Counted from the stretch's first letter, positions 12,851 through 26,226 are shown. The stretch: DNA of 64,000 bases from Pontederia crassipes (GCA_030549335.1 CM060193.1:46919391-46983390), one strand, 5' to 3'. Program-made: numbers and translations. The notes: generated from the letters alone by a model not told the origin.

Positions 12851-13620
12851 AATTATGACAAGTCTCATTATTCTGGTGGAACTGTAGCACCCTATCTAAG
12901 TATCTAAATTTTCAAGACCTTGCTAGGCTACTAGCCACATCCTCTCAATTATCACACCTTTCTACAAATGCATTTTACTAGCCCTTAGAAGCATCGAGCA
13001 ACTAAAATGTACGATCTACTTGTCACGTGCTAGCGACAAACCTTGGACATCAAAGATCATCCTCCACCAAAGGAATGGATTAAGTGCAAGTGTGCAACTC
13101 AGCCAAAAAATCAAATTGTAACATCCTCAATTTTTACATGCGAGTTTAATCTAATGCATGCCTCTTGCATTCTTTCCCTCTTAAGGAATTCAACATTCTC
13201 ATTGAGTTATCACAATCAACGTGTGATATTTTTTTTGCTATGAACCTTGGCCCAGACGATTTTGCTAAAACACATAGACCATGTTCTCATATATTCAATA
13301 TTTCTTTTGTGACTTATGCATATGGATCTAATTCAATGTATGCCTCTTACATTAACAAAAATCCACTATTTATAATAAAATATTGTAACAAATATGTTGC
13401 ACAAACAAGTTAATTAACATTGAACTCAAAAGAGTCCCCACAAGAACTATTATAACAACAATTAGTATCCACTATTTATAATAAAATATTTTAACTATTA
13501 AATATTATATCTTAAAAATCTATTCTCTTTAAACCAAACAAAAAAGAATAAGAATATATATAAATATTCTCTTATTTTATTCAACAAGGGCTTCTAAAGA
13601 GGTTGTGTCGCAAAAATAAT
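12851..13620. other. Intergenic, no gene seen
   Basis: AT-rich sequence with short open frames only. No domain, RNA gene or clear repeat boundary is visible. Confidence 0.45.
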
Positions 13621-13627
13621 TTGTTAG

Positions 13628-14063
13628 TAGGCTGTTTGGATGTGGATTAACTATTAAAAATTTTTATTATTCTCTCAACAAATACCAAACACTAGCAAAA
13701 TAAGATTAATATCACATCTTGCTTGCACAAATTTCAATTATTATTTATTATTGTTGGAAGATTGTCGCTAAGATTATAGTATTCCACCGATATCATGAAA
13801 TATTCCATCTCAAACTTAAAGGGCAATGACGTAATTTCACTATAATCGTATGATGTGTTCTAAGTGCGCCATATTAATATAATAAAGGATACATCCTTAA
13901 TTTTTTTTATATTTATCCTTATTTTTTATATAAACTAGACACTAACAAGAAAAATAAATTTCATCGTTACTCAAATAACATTTAACAACCGAACGTAAAA
14001 AAGAATAATTATAAGTAATATCATATTCAATAAATATAGTTTCTTATTCCAAACGGCCGAGAG
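13628..14063. repeat. MITE-like element with short inverted ends
   Basis: It begins ggctgtttggatgtgg and ends ttattccaaacggcc. The terminal 11-12 bp are inverted matches (ggcYgtttgga). The interior is AT-rich and non-coding. No unambiguous target duplication was found, so the superfamily is not assigned. Confidence 0.4.
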
Positions 14064-14659
14064 GGATTATAAATTTATTGTGTTGAAAATAAATTTGACC
14101 CTTAAATAAAATGAATGATTCATATTAACATCTAAAAGTTTTAACGCTTTAAAAAAAGTAATGTACAATTATTGACATCCAATGATCCAGCCTCTTTAGC
14201 ACTTTACTTTAAGGATGTTTGTGGTATTATCTTTTCACATTACCTAGTAATTTATATTACCTCACGTAAAATTTATCAATTATTGAATTAATCTTATTTA
14301 CTATGTACAGTAATCTCTCCAATAGTTTAAATGACATTATTTGCTCGTAATAAAATATTATTAGGTCATGGACACATTTTTCTCCAAAATATCTTTTATT
14401 ACTAATGTCAACAAAAAATTGAACAAAAAATTATAAAATTAATAAATTAAATAAGTATAGTGATGGTACTAAATTAATAAATATTTTAAATGAAAATATT
14501 GATAATAAATATATGTAATATTAAAAATAGTGATTAATAGTATGTGATTTGTAGGAATAATAATTTTAAAATAATAATATAAATAAATTAGTATTATTAA
14601 TTATGATAATGTGCTTTGTTATATTATTTTATTTTTTAAAAATTTATTTTATGAATCTT

Positions 14660-14954
14660 CCATAATACAATCATGATCTAATGATTTTTATTGATTGCAT
14701 ATTAGTTGTACAAAAGTTGGTTGCATGCTACATAACATCTTTTATAGGATTTAAATAATAAGCAACTAAAAGTTGTACAATCAATATGCATTTAATGAAT
14801 TTGAATAGTTGGATGATGATTATATGATTGAGATTTAATTTAATAACTTAATATTAAATTCAATAAAGGTTGAATCTCAACCATACAATCATGATATAAT
14901 GATACTTATTTGTTGGTTGTTGTACAAAACTTGGTTGCATGCTATCTAACATCC
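14660..14954. repeat. Pair of diverged direct repeats
   Basis: Two direct copies, about 14660-14739 and 14881-14954, share acaatcatgat, ttgtacaaaa and ttggttgcatgct, followed by (a/c)taacatc. Spacing is about 220 bp. The second copy supplies the target site of the element at 14955-15660. Confidence 0.5.
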
Positions 14955-15660
14955 AAGGTTGTTAAACTCGAACCGGACCGACGATCCATGGGTTATGTTA
15001 AATCTGCCCTCCATTTTGGATCGATTTGGCTCGTCCAACCCGGACGAGTTGAATGAACCGGCGAACGATTCATCTTTAAAGATGAAATGATATCAACTAC
15101 AAGTATTGAACCCTTAACCTCCTGAACTAGTTAGTGTATAAACTAGTGTGCTACACTTATTTATTTGCATAACAAATTATTTTATATTATACAAAGTTAT
15201 CATCATTCATATATCAAATTACTTTCTTTGATAATTATTTTTAAGAAAATTTATAGTAATTTTTAAATGTCAAAACTTAAATATGAAAAGATTAATTACC
15301 TAATTAAATTTAAAATATAAACTATAATAGTTTTTCTAGTTTAAGTTAATATTAATAGTTAAATTTGAAAAATATGAATTTATAAATTATAATTAAATAT
15401 ATTAAAATCACATAAATCTCATATCAATAGTTAAATATGTCACATTTGATTTCTTAATTTTAATTAAATTTGTTAATCATATGTGTACTTTGATGTAGAA
15501 ATATATTAATTATTAATAAACATATATAAATATTATATTTAATATTTTTATATTATTTTATTAATAACCAATCTGACCGTCCAGATTAACCGATTCGATC
15601 GATCCAACTTAACTTGAAGAGTTATCCGGGTCGACGTCCAATCCGAATTTTACAACATTG
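14955..15660. mobile_element. Mutator-like MITE with 9-bp target duplication
   Basis: A 706-bp element whose left end (aaggttgttaaactcgaacc) is an imperfect inverted match to its right end (ggattggac...gaattttacaacattg read inward). It is flanked by a perfect 9-bp duplication ctaacatcc at 14946-14954 and 15661-15669, the length typical of Mutator-superfamily insertion. The ends are GC-rich and the core is AT-rich and non-coding. A similar terminus (gaattttacaacatt) occurs near 31822. Confidence 0.65.
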
Positions 15661-15669
15661 CTAACATCC

Positions 15670-16537
15670 CATCCCGCGCTATTCCTAAACTTTTGTTAAT
15701 TTCTCAAAAAATTAAATTTCTCACTTGATGTATTAAGTGACAAAGGGTAATTTCTTTTTTTTTTTCATAAATAAAACAATAAGCCGTGATGGTAGAAAAG
15801 TAATTCAAAAAAATAATTTCATAATTTAATATTAAATGTAAAAAATCACGATAATTTAAAAAAAATTATAAAAATAACCCTTTTATTTATCTAAAATAAT
15901 ATGATGGACATGAATGCCACTAGACAATCTAGTCAATCCAAATTGAGACAAGAAAGATTACTTGGAAACGCCCCCTAAAAGAAAAGCGAGACGTTTTGTA
16001 GTATTAGATACTGACCAACCGAGCAACCTTTTCTAGACAACAAATTTGCTGCTAAAGTGCAACTTTTTATAGCAACTTTAACTGAAGTGCAAGCAAAATT
16101 ATGTACATTCTTATAAAGTGCAAAGACGAAATTATGTACATTCTTTTGTACAAATTTTTTAAAAGGATCTAGATTTTATGTCTTGCACATGTTAAATAAT
16201 CAATTTATAATTTGAAATAATCTTAAAAAAAAGTTGCAGAAACTTTATCAGAATTCTATTTCAGCGAGACAGGACGAAGCATGGGAATCAGAACAAACAA
16301 AGAAGAGATTGCAACCATATTCATTGCCCATCACTACGACGAAGTAGACAACACGAATAGCAATCTATTACATGCAATAACAGGTAAAATAAACCTCCCG
16401 ATTAATAAGTATCAACTAGCACGAGTCAAAATTTTTTAGTCTGGAAGTTGGCAGAAGAAAAAAATGAAAACATGCTTGCATTAATATGGCATTAAACTAA
16501 GCAAAGACGATCTTCGACAAGAGTAATGACAGAATTT
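15670..16537. other. Intergenic, no gene seen
   Basis: AT-rich sequence downstream of RPL5. It must include the RPL5 3' untranslated region in its last few hundred bases. No other feature is visible. Confidence 0.45.
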
Positions 16538-19076
16538 TCACTCGTCATCATCCTCCTCATCTTCATCGGCTCCAGCAGATGAATTGAGGGCGTTCAATCG
16601 TTCAATAAGTTTAGCCTTCCTTTCTTCATAGGTAAGTTTCTTCAAGTTAAACCTGATGAGCAAAAAACAACGCCTTAGCATATCATCCATAAACTTGAGA
16701 ACAGCAGGTTTTTTTGGGAGGGAAAGAAGATGATTAACCAAAGTACCATCCAAAACCATTCAGCAAGTTAGAGTGCAAAAGGGTATTCATTAACTCTAAA
16801 ACTTGAATCAGCAAGATAACAATGTGTATACCTCGTGTGCTCCTTGGGTGGCTCTTTGGTAGACTTAACTGCAGATGGGTCAGCACGAATGGCAGCATGC
16901 ACTTTCTTGTATAATGCCTCCATAGAGTCAGCATCAATGCCTCTCTTGACATACTCGCTGAAGTGGGTCTGGTACTTCTCTGGCTCATCTTCCAACAAAG
17001 TCTACGAAAATGTAATTTCCATTAATGACTCGTAGAGTAATACTTTATATAGGACAATTATCATACATTAAAAAAACTATTGAATAGCAAGGAAATAATT
17101 AGCTGAAGAAAGTTGAACATGTAAAAACCAAGAAAATATGAGTTTTGATTATGTGGCATTTGAAATGTAAACTTTTAGAAAAACATTTACAGCAAAATAT
17201 GACTGGCAGCACACAATACATGACTATCAAATAAAACAATTGGAAATGCCCAACTTGACTTTAAGAAAAGGAGAAATTAAAGTCAACATGAAGGTTTCAG
17301 TAGGCAGCAATTGAGGTTTCACATTGGTGTATATAATTATTTTTTTATGAGCAACACTTGAGCAAAGAATTATAAAATCAAAGTTAAACGTAACATACCC
17401 TCATGTAAGAAGCAACATGACCACCAAAGATATACTTCCTGTGAATCTCCGCATCAAGTTGTTTCCCATCCTTTGAAAAACCAGCAAACCGTTTATCACT
17501 GTGCGGGATATCAAGTCCACCATCAAGCGCTCCCTACGAAATGAAAAAGAAATCAGTTTGACAGAACATAATACATACATGTCAACATAAAAGGACAGTT
17601 CAACAATCTATAATCTTGAAAGATTTATTGAGGATTACTGATTTATGAATAAAATACCTTTCCACAGATTAATAAGATAATGTGTAAGACTATTCTTCTT
17701 TTTTTCTCAGTTAAAAGAAGAATCCTATAACACACCATTTATAAACTTGTATGATTTCGTGAACGTGTGGTTATAACCTCAACAAGCAGAAATGGGGCTT
17801 ACCTTAAGAGCACCAAACACACGATTCCCTGTGGTGGTCCTCACAAGACCGACATCAAGAAGAGCACGGAATGGCCTTCTGCTCTCAGCTGGTTCAACAG
17901 AGTAATCTTCTCCAGTGGCCTCAACATTACCCTCATATTCTTGATCCAATTGAAGCATCTTTAAAACCCGACGAGCCAAGAGTAGTCCAGTGCAATATGC
18001 TATGTTGTCATGGAAATGGTCAATATTCGGAAATCCAATGCATAAGAGATTAAAGTAGTCATTGAAAGGTTACCTGCAGCATAGTTAGTCAGTCCCACTT
18101 CAAGACCATAGTGCGGGAGCTCATGAGAATAAGCAGATGCAAGGACTAGATCACCAGCAATAGTAGCAGATATTATTTGAGCAGTGATATCCTTGTTGGT
18201 CTGGTCACACATTGCATAAGAGGTTACATTCTACTAAAAACACAAGACAAATGGATTAAAAATCAATAGAAATGAGAAACCACATCAGAACGTACAAATC
18301 GAACAACAAAACGATATTTTGGGGTGTTGTACTTGTTCTTGTCTTGATTGATCAGCCTGATGCGAGCACGGTAGTCAGTCTTCCCCTCTATAAAGACCGT
18401 AGTTAATATACAAATAGAAATGAGAATGACAATTTACAACAATACTTGTACAGAAGTACCTCTCCTTCTCTTGTATTTTACTTGATAACGCTTGAAATAA
18501 GCCCTAGACTTCTGAGCCTTGACGAAAGCCTAAAGAAAGATGGAAAATTGAATTCAATCACGAGAGAATAAATGAAAATCGAGAGATATCACAAGCTCGA
18601 TATTGGCAATTCAGCATCGAAGTGTGTATAAGGAACAACTAACTAATTAATCTGAACCTCGTACTATAGGTTACAGATGCGGCAAAATATTTGCAACCAC
18701 GCAGAAAAGGATATGATGAAACAAGCCAAAAAGAACTACATTAAAAGGACTACAAAATGATAACTGAGAGAAGAAAGAATGACGAGACATGATCTAAGAA
18801 CTTAGAAGACGGTAAATTTGCGAAAATCAAGCAACATCTCACTGATACATCAGAGTATCATGTCATTAAGAACGAATGACCAGTGCGACTAAGATGCAGC
18901 ATAGCTGGCATCAGATCCGCAGAGAAAATGTAACATCACAAGCACAAGCGCTTCGACATACCACCCAGGGAAAGCAGAAATAGATGAATTCACCGTCATC
19001 GCCAAAAAATCCCGAAAAACGCTCGAACCTACAGCGAACATAGATCTAACGAAGAGAGAACAGGGGCACTTACCAT
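16538..19076 (-). CDS. RPL5: 60S ribosomal protein uL18 (RPL5), 302 aa, 8 coding exons
   Basis: Encodes uL18, which binds 5S rRNA, enters the 60S subunit as part of the 5S RNP, and is imported to the nucleolus for assembly. Coding exons (minus) are 19076-19074, 18529-18460, 18387-18296, 18200-18074, 17999-17803, 17533-17399, 17001-16832 and 16652-16538. They total 909 nt, or 302 aa plus TGA, close to the usual plant length of about 300. All junctions are GT/AG. The first coding exon is the ATG alone, followed directly by GTAAGT. Recognisable segments are [14 protein letters not shown] at the N-terminus, [33 protein letters not shown], and an acidic tail ending DEDEEDDDE. The frame is intact, so the gene is probably functional. 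Upstream lie a telo-box and a TATA-like motif, consistent with a translation-apparatus gene. Confidence 0.97.
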
Positions 19077-19078
19077 CT

Positions 19079-19086
19079 CCTGTGCT
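19079..19086 (-). promoter_or_regulatory. RPL5: RPL5 leader region just upstream of the start codon
   Basis: The sequence immediately 5' of the ATG-only exon reads GCACAGGAG then ATG on the minus strand. It fixes the start because the intron donor GTAAGT follows the ATG directly and the first downstream codon is Ala of the conserved AFVK start. No upstream in-frame ATG is needed. Confidence 0.4.
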
Positions 19087-19142
19087 CCTTGCCGGCTGCT
19101 GCGTCGTTCGAAGAGTCGCAACGGGAAGGGGGAAGAAGAGGG

Positions 19143-19148
19143 TTTATA
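19143..19148 (-). promoter_or_regulatory. RPL5: TATA-like motif of RPL5
   Basis: The minus strand reads CTTATAAACC here, about 67 bp upstream of the start codon. Many plant ribosomal protein promoters lack a TATA box, so this assignment is tentative. Confidence 0.35.
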
Positions 19149-19178
19149 AGAAGGATGCGCCGCTGTTTATTATCTGTG

Positions 19179-19186
19179 AAACCCTA
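19179..19186. promoter_or_regulatory. RPL5: Telo-box AAACCCTA in the RPL5 promoter
   Basis: AAACCCTA occurs on the + strand about 105 bp upstream of the RPL5 start codon. Telo-boxes of this form are characteristic of promoters of plant ribosomal protein and other translation-related genes. Position and gene identity fit; function is inferred. Confidence 0.55.
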
Positions 19187-19344
19187 GCGCGCGTCCCTGT
19201 TGATGGCATCATGATCCGACGGCCCGGATGGTTCGAAACGGAGGGTGATCCGGACATCTCGTTCCTCAATGGATCTGAAACGTGTTCGGCTTTTGGGTCC
19301 GTGGGCTTTGGGTGTTTGATGAGATACCAGAAGAGACTCTGAAT

Positions 19345-20845
19345 AATAATAATAATAATAATCTAATAATAGTTGGAGAAAGGAAATTATGATAATTTAA
19401 CTGAAGTGTCAAAATGCCCCCAGCTAATTAACATGGATTGAAGTGAAGTGATAAAAGACTTGTCTCCCTTAAAAAAGTTTCAACTTATGTAAAATATTTT
19501 CGCTGAAAATTTTATTTGGCATAGTCAAGCATACGATCCGGAATAATGTAAATTAGTATTAGTGAATCATAAACCAATCTAATAAGTCCATTAATAATTT
19601 TCATAAATAATTTATTTTTATAATATTTTATTTCCAAATTTAGTGTTATCCTTTCATAATTTTTTTGATTTTTTCCTTTTATTTTAGTTTAATAAAATAA
19701 AATAATGCAAATCACATATTTAACTATTATATAAGATTATTACTTTTTATTATTTATATGCATTATGTAAGTAACTATTAGTTATATTTAAATACTTAAA
19801 TTATATTAGTGGAGAAGCATTTGGGCAATAAGATTGTTTTATTAATTAACAAAAAATTAAATATCATGCTTAGTCTATTGTTGGTCTTGGCCCAATAACT
19901 TATCGATCCAATAAACATCACAACTCCAACCCAACATGAGATCACCACATGAGTTTGTTGTTCGATCCATCGGATATCTCACAATGTATGATAAACTTGG
20001 AGCATTGAAATTGCAAACTCCATGAAGTTTCACTTAGTCGTCAAATATTCAAGACAATTGGTGGTAGACGACTACATTGAAGTTTTGTGGCACTGTGAAC
20101 TTTTCTTTATCATCCAAGCTTGAAGACACCATGTCAAAACTTCATTGTCATTGGAGGGTGACCATATTTAAGATGTCCTTAAGCTCGGTGACATAGATGC
20201 AATAGGAAATTCTTGGATGTAGCTTATTTCCATATGGTTGTGTTATGGCACAAAATTTTAAAAATCCAAATGTCTATTTTGATCATAGAAAATGAATCAT
20301 TGAAATGGGTATTTTCCAAGAGATACAATGGCATCCAAACCTGCTTAATAATTTCCCCTTTGTAGAGCACATGAATTATACACACTATGAGGCACACAAT
20401 GAATGGAAGTTCAGCATGCTGATAAAAAGAACATCTCAAGAAAGCTTATGATAAACTTAATAGAAACTCATGAAATATTACTAAATGAGGAGTTCAAGAC
20501 AAGTTAAGGATTTAGATAATATATTGTATATCATCTTCACGCATGTTATTTTCTTATGACCAATGATACTTAAAGGATTTTAACCTAAAACAAGCTTTAT
20601 ATTTTTCATATCTATTTGTCTTATGTGTAAAGAGTTTGAATTGCATGACAATCTCTTATCATCAATTAGGAACATGGAAACCACTAAGGATTGGTAAGTG
20701 TTGGGTCAGAAGACACATCAATATGAGGATGAATTGGTATCTAAAATTGATTTCTTAAATCAAATATGAAAACACAAAATACATTCATAAAATTTAAAAG
20801 TCAAACGTAGAATGGGAAGGAGGAGAGAAGTGCATGCAAACATAA
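19345..20845. other. Intergenic, no gene seen
   Basis: AT-rich sequence beginning with a short aat microsatellite (about 19343-19366). Only small, non-conserved open frames occur. The distal RPL5 promoter may extend into the first few hundred bases. Confidence 0.45.
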
Positions 20846-22721
20846 GAATAAAAAAGCTTCTTAACGAGATCTGGTCATGCCTTGGCCTACGTTTCGTTTT
20901 GATTTCTTAACCTCGAAATCATCGAGTTCCATTGAACCCTTCATTCAAAATTGATGTTGTAAACCTTGGCTTGGCTCGGTTGAGACTTGAGACAATAAAA
21001 ACCCGATTGACTTTTGACCTACGACGAATCGATCAAATCTGGTCAAAATTTGAGGTTGCCACCCGTCGGGTTTAGATGAGCCGACTTATTCAACTTCAAC
21101 TTTTTTTTTCCTTCAAAAAGTTGAAGTTTAAACCCAATCCTCAATCTCACGATGTTGACTTTTGCAATATCAACTACAATATTGTCCTTTAGGTGGTTGA
21201 GTCGAATTAGTTGGTAAGTTGAAATTTGAAAGTTCGTTAGTTTTTTATACGCATTGTGCGATTAGTTCCTTCTTCTTCATCGACGGTGATCCACAATGGT
21301 GCTTCGAAAGAACGAGGCATTCATTGGCCGATCAACCAAGTAGGGACAACCAACATCAATAGTGGCATGCCCTTGACCTTGCGCCGTGTTTAGGTAGACG
21401 TTGATGACCACTAACCTTTAACAAAGTGGATTCAGTAGGTATTCGATCGAGATACACGATCATCATGACATGGAGACGCGCGACTAGATTGAGAGCAGAT
21501 GTGTTTTTTTCCTCCAATGGCAAAGAGGGACGCCAACTATTAATATGAACTTATCTTGTTTCTTAGATCTCGATAATGTTAATCCCATGTTAAAACATTT
21601 TTAATATGTGTTTTTATGAACTTTACTGTAGAAAATGTTAGATCAATTGGCCAATTAGAATTTTATGGATATATTATTTTCATCTTAAACCATTAGTTTA
21701 TCCATGTCGGCATCATTTTTTCTTCTTTTTTGTAAGGCATCATTATGCCTTTTGTTGTAGGATCTTTAATTTCAAGTAACATAACTAAAAAAGTTTCTTA
21801 ACGAGATCTGGTCATGCCTTGGCCTACGTTTCATTTTGATTTCTTAACCTCGAAATCATCGAGTTCCATTGAACCCTTCATTCAAAATTGATGTTGTAAA
21901 CCTTGGCTTAGCTCGGTCGAGACTTGAGACAATAAAAACTCGATTGACTTTTGACCTACGACGAATCGATCAAATCTAGTCAAATTTTGAGGTTGCCACC
22001 CATCGGGTTTAGATGAGCCGACTGATTCAACTTCAACTTTGTTTTTTTTTCCTTCAAAAAGTTGAAGTTTAAACCCAATCCCCGATCTCACGATGTTGAC
22101 TTTTGCAATATCAACTACAATATCGTCCTTTAGGTGGTTGAGTCGAATTAGTTGGTAAGTTGAAACTTGAAAGTTCGTTAGTTTTTTCTACGTATTGTGC
22201 GATTAGTTCCTTCTTCTTCATCGACGGTGATCCACAATGCGTGCTTCCCCAAAGAACAAGGCATTCATTGGCCGATCTACCAAGTAGGGACAACCAACAT
22301 CAATAGTGGCACGCCCTTGCGTCGTGTTTAGGTAGACGTTGATGACCACTAACCTTTAACAAAGTAGATTCAGTAGGTATTCGATCGAGATACACGATCA
22401 TCATGACATGGAGACGCACGACTGGACTGAGAGCAGATGTGTTTTTTTCCTCCAATGGCAAAGAGGGCATCCCAACTATTGATATGAACTTATCTTGTTT
22501 CTTAGATCTCGATAATGTTAAGTCCATGTTAAAACATTTTTAATATGTGTTTTTATGAACTTTAATGTAAAAAATGTAGATCAATTGGCCAATTAGAATT
22601 TTGTGGATATATTATTTTCATCTTAAACCATTAATTTATTCATGTCGGCATCATTTTTTTCTTCTTTTTTGTAAGGCATCATTATGACTGTTGTAGGATC
22701 TTTAATTTCAACATAACTAAG
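20846..22721. repeat. Tandem duplication, two copies of about 937 bp
   Basis: Copy 1 (about 20846-21786) and copy 2 (about 21787-22721) run in parallel over their whole length, from a phrase like cttaacgagatctggtcatg to taggatctttaatttca. Differences are scattered single bases and small indels, so identity is high and the duplication is fairly recent. Short open frames inside have no recognised domain. The unit contains a patch near ttgatgttgtaaaccttgg, faintly like the ends of the element at 14955. Confidence 0.85.
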
Positions 22722-23069
22722 TTACTAAAGTGATGATTTAATTCTAATTATCAAAACTTACAATAAGTGTTTGCCTTATTAAATTAATAATTTATTATTG
22801 TGTTGGTTGTTAAAAATATGAACTCACCTAACTTGATTATAGGATATTATCTAGTTACATGGTTGAGAAAAGTGCATGAAAACATTATATAGGTTGTTAG
22901 TAGAGCTATCCTCTTGGTTTAATATCCTAGTTTTGCATGATATGACATTGGCAAGAATTAATTATGGAGAATCTCTAACACAATATGCAACTAATATCAC
23001 TATAGCAACTCTAAGCTTTCAAGTAGTAAGATTAAAAATTGATTCTACATATGAGCATTGTTAGATTGT

Positions 23070-23840
23070 TTTGATGCACAAGGAAAAAATTGTTAAAATG
23101 TTGTACTGTGTAAAAGTTTTAAAAGGTAGAGGGATATACATAATGAAATTGCATTTTGTAAAAAAAAAGACATTATCCTATTTTAAAGTAAATTATGAAG
23201 TTAAATATCTATTTGGAGAGCATTTGAAATATGTAGTTGTATCAACAAAAAAAACATATGAAGAAAGTCAATAAAACAAATACTTCAAGTGAGCAGTTTA
23301 TAGATGCACAAGAACGAGCTGCTTAAAAAATTTTCAAACAAAATAAAGGGGACAGAAAAAAAACATTGCAAATACAACTTTCTTTTGCACAACCTTCAAT
23401 TAGAAGTATCTTGGCAAGCTATTCACTGAGCTAATTTATCGTTACTATATTCTTACATAATTGTTGCATTTCATTTCATTATGCAAACTCACTTTATATG
23501 TTATTGCAGCTATTAGTTTAGGATACACAAGTCTAAATTATCACACAATTAAAAATAAATTATATATGATATTAAGAAAGAAGTTGAGTTGTTGGTTGAC
23601 ATTGGTCAAAAAATGGTTGCATATAATGGGAGATAGTTGGATTAAAAGAATAAACAATTCATCAACCTTTTTGTTTATTCTTCACAAGGAATTTATTTTG
23701 CTAAATCATTGATGCTTTTGACATTGTCAAGGACTACAACACTTTCCAACTGATTTATTGATTTTGTTGAATTTGTTGGACTAAGTAATGTCGTACATTT
23801 AGTCACAAGCAAATTATAAAATTATTGTCATGACTCTAAT
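23070..23840 (+). pseudogene. Decayed hAT transposase (BED finger and DUF659-like parts)
   Basis: An open stretch at 23071-23274 carries VLKGRGIYIMKLHFVKKK, matching the spacing of the BED zinc finger of plant hAT transposases (C-x-x-C lost to YCVKV, H retained). At about 23640-23830 two broken frames give STFLFILHKE and FVEFVGLSNVVHLVT, in the pattern of the DUF659 domain found in hAT transposases. The order finger then DUF659, both on the + strand, fits one old element. Stops and frameshifts are frequent, and no termini or target duplication were found. Confidence 0.5.
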
Positions 23841-24690
23841 TTAAACATTAATTTAACTTGCAAGTTGTGACTTATTCCATATAATCAAATTGTGGAAGCA
23901 TGTTATAATTCAATTAAAATTATAGTAATTAAGATATCAAAATCAGACAATATGATATTATATCATCGAGAGTAAGTAAACATTAGATATTTTTTACTTA
24001 TATAAAACTAGTACAATATATTATAACAAAATTTTTCTCACATGTTCATAACATACATCCAAAATATTTCTCTTTAGTCATTCAAAGGAACTTAAAAAGA
24101 CCTAAGATACATAATCCTCTTACAAAACATACTTCTAATCTTGATAGAGGATCACAAACAAGTCGTAGACTAGTAAATTGATATGAAAAAAATGCTGAAA
24201 ATAACAATATGAGCAAACAAAAGATAGGTAAGCTAAAAACTCATAGCTTACCACATATTTCATTTTAGTAAAACTAGTCTAAACATCATTTCTATATATT
24301 TGAGAAGGATTTATCATTTCATTTTAGCATATATGATATAATAATAAATTATAATCAATACACTTCATGATGACATACGATCTTAAACACATTTATATGT
24401 CTGTCAAAGATATCACACCATATTACATATAAGAAAGACATTGATGCACCAATCATGTATATATGAATGTACATGTCATATCGTCATATGATCATATGCA
24501 TTTTTTTTTGGAATACCTCACCTTGCTAGGGAGGCTGCTGAAGTGTAGGAGTGACCCTTATGAATTTAAAAGGTGGATTACATTGTGGTTTCATAATTTG
24601 ATTCACATGACATTTACCTCCAAATAACCTAATAAGGCATTTATTTATAGGCAATCTTTGTACATTATCATGTAATGTTGTATTATGTAG
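23841..24690. other. Intergenic, no gene seen
   Basis: AT-rich sequence 3' of the hAT relic. It may include its degraded C-terminal part, but no hAT dimerisation motif was recognised. Confidence 0.4.
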
Positions 24691-25909
24691 GGTTGGACAC
24701 AAACTAGGTCAAACTAAACATCCACCTAAATAGGCTAAGCTTATTGCAAAATAAAAATATTTAACATGGCATATAGCTTATAACAAGCCAAGAATATAAC
24801 CTTAGCCTAACTTGTTTAATTAATTTTTAATATTTGGACTAGCTTATTAGTATGTCAAACTAAATATATATTTTTTATGATATACTAGATTAAATATAAT
24901 AGATCTTATTTATTAAGAAATAATAATTATGAACTAAATAAAAGAGACACCACTAATTTACTTTTTCTGAAGTGATAATAAAAGTAGTAGCATTGAACTC
25001 AAAATTGAATATTTAAAAGATGAAGGGAATTTTTATTTTTTTAAAAATTCTATATAAAATATAACATATTAATAAATCTTGACTTGATAAATTATAAGGC
25101 TAGGTCAATTATTAAACATCTAAGTGTTTGGCATTATTAGCGATTTGACAAGCGAATAATGTTTTAATAACGGATAGCGGATTAACTAGCGGATGTCTAT
25201 TAGCGGTTAGAGGTTGTAACAAATAAGTGTTTGATAAACTTAGCAATAGATCATATGATGAATATAAAATGACATAATTAGACAACAAATTATTCAATTC
25301 AAGCGCTATACATATTCTATTATAATATAGTAAATAAAATATTTATATATCTATTAAATAAAATAAAATTTTAAAACTAATTTTTCAATATATAGAAATT
25401 TATATTGACAATAAATTTTATATAGTGCATCCATGATATAAACGTATTATATGAAATTATTTTTTATTCATTGTTCACATATAAATAATTTGTAATTAAT
25501 TAAGCATGAATATAAAAAGAAATATAGTTAAATTATTATAAAATAAAAATTACAAGATAATAAGCCAAGTTAGAAAGGAATAATTATTTGAATAAGTATA
25601 AAATTGGAAAAAATTATAAAATGTTAACCTCTACGCTAGTAGAAGTAATTTTCCAATATTTTCATGCGGAACGCTAAATGCTGCTTATTTTTATCATTTA
25701 CCAAATAAAAAAATAATGTTTGAACGTCTAAATACCACTTGAAATGCTAATTTTGATTTTGCCAAACAAATCCTAAGCCTCTTTAAGAAAATATGCTTTA
25801 TTTTATTTTATAACCTGACTTATTTTAATAATAAGTCAAGACAAGCTAGGCCAAAAATAGCCCGAGCCACGACTGGCTCACGAACAATTCAATTTATTTT
25901 CAGCCCTAG
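24689..25909. repeat. Possible nested hAT-like MITEs
   Basis: The outer pair is tagggttggac on the left and ttcagccctag on the right (TAGGG...CCCTA ends). Inside it, about 25125-25772, a second pair tgtttggcattatt and ttttgccaaaca forms another short inverted repeat. Neither pair has a convincing target duplication. Non-coding and AT-rich. Confidence 0.35.
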
Positions 25910-26194
25910 ATAATGGGTAATCCAAATTATCTATGCAATCTATATTGTCTATGAAATTCATATTGGTTACGAGAAAGTAGCAATCCAAATTGTCACTTAA
26001 GTTGCAATCTTTTTAATATCACTTTTCACATTTATCCTTTGAAATTTTATTTAAATATATTTAAATAATTAAATAAATTATAAAAATATTATTTATTATG
26101 AATATATTATTATATTTTAAATATATATTAATTTTTTTATAAATTTATTTTTTATGGGTGAAAATACGTGTTTGTGATTTAAGTTTATGGAGTT

Positions 26195-26196
<2 letters not shown>

Positions 26197-26226
<30 letters not shown>
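26197..26226. repeat. AT dinucleotide microsatellite
   Basis: An uninterrupted (AT)n run of about 30 bp within an AT-rich stretch. Confidence 0.9.
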
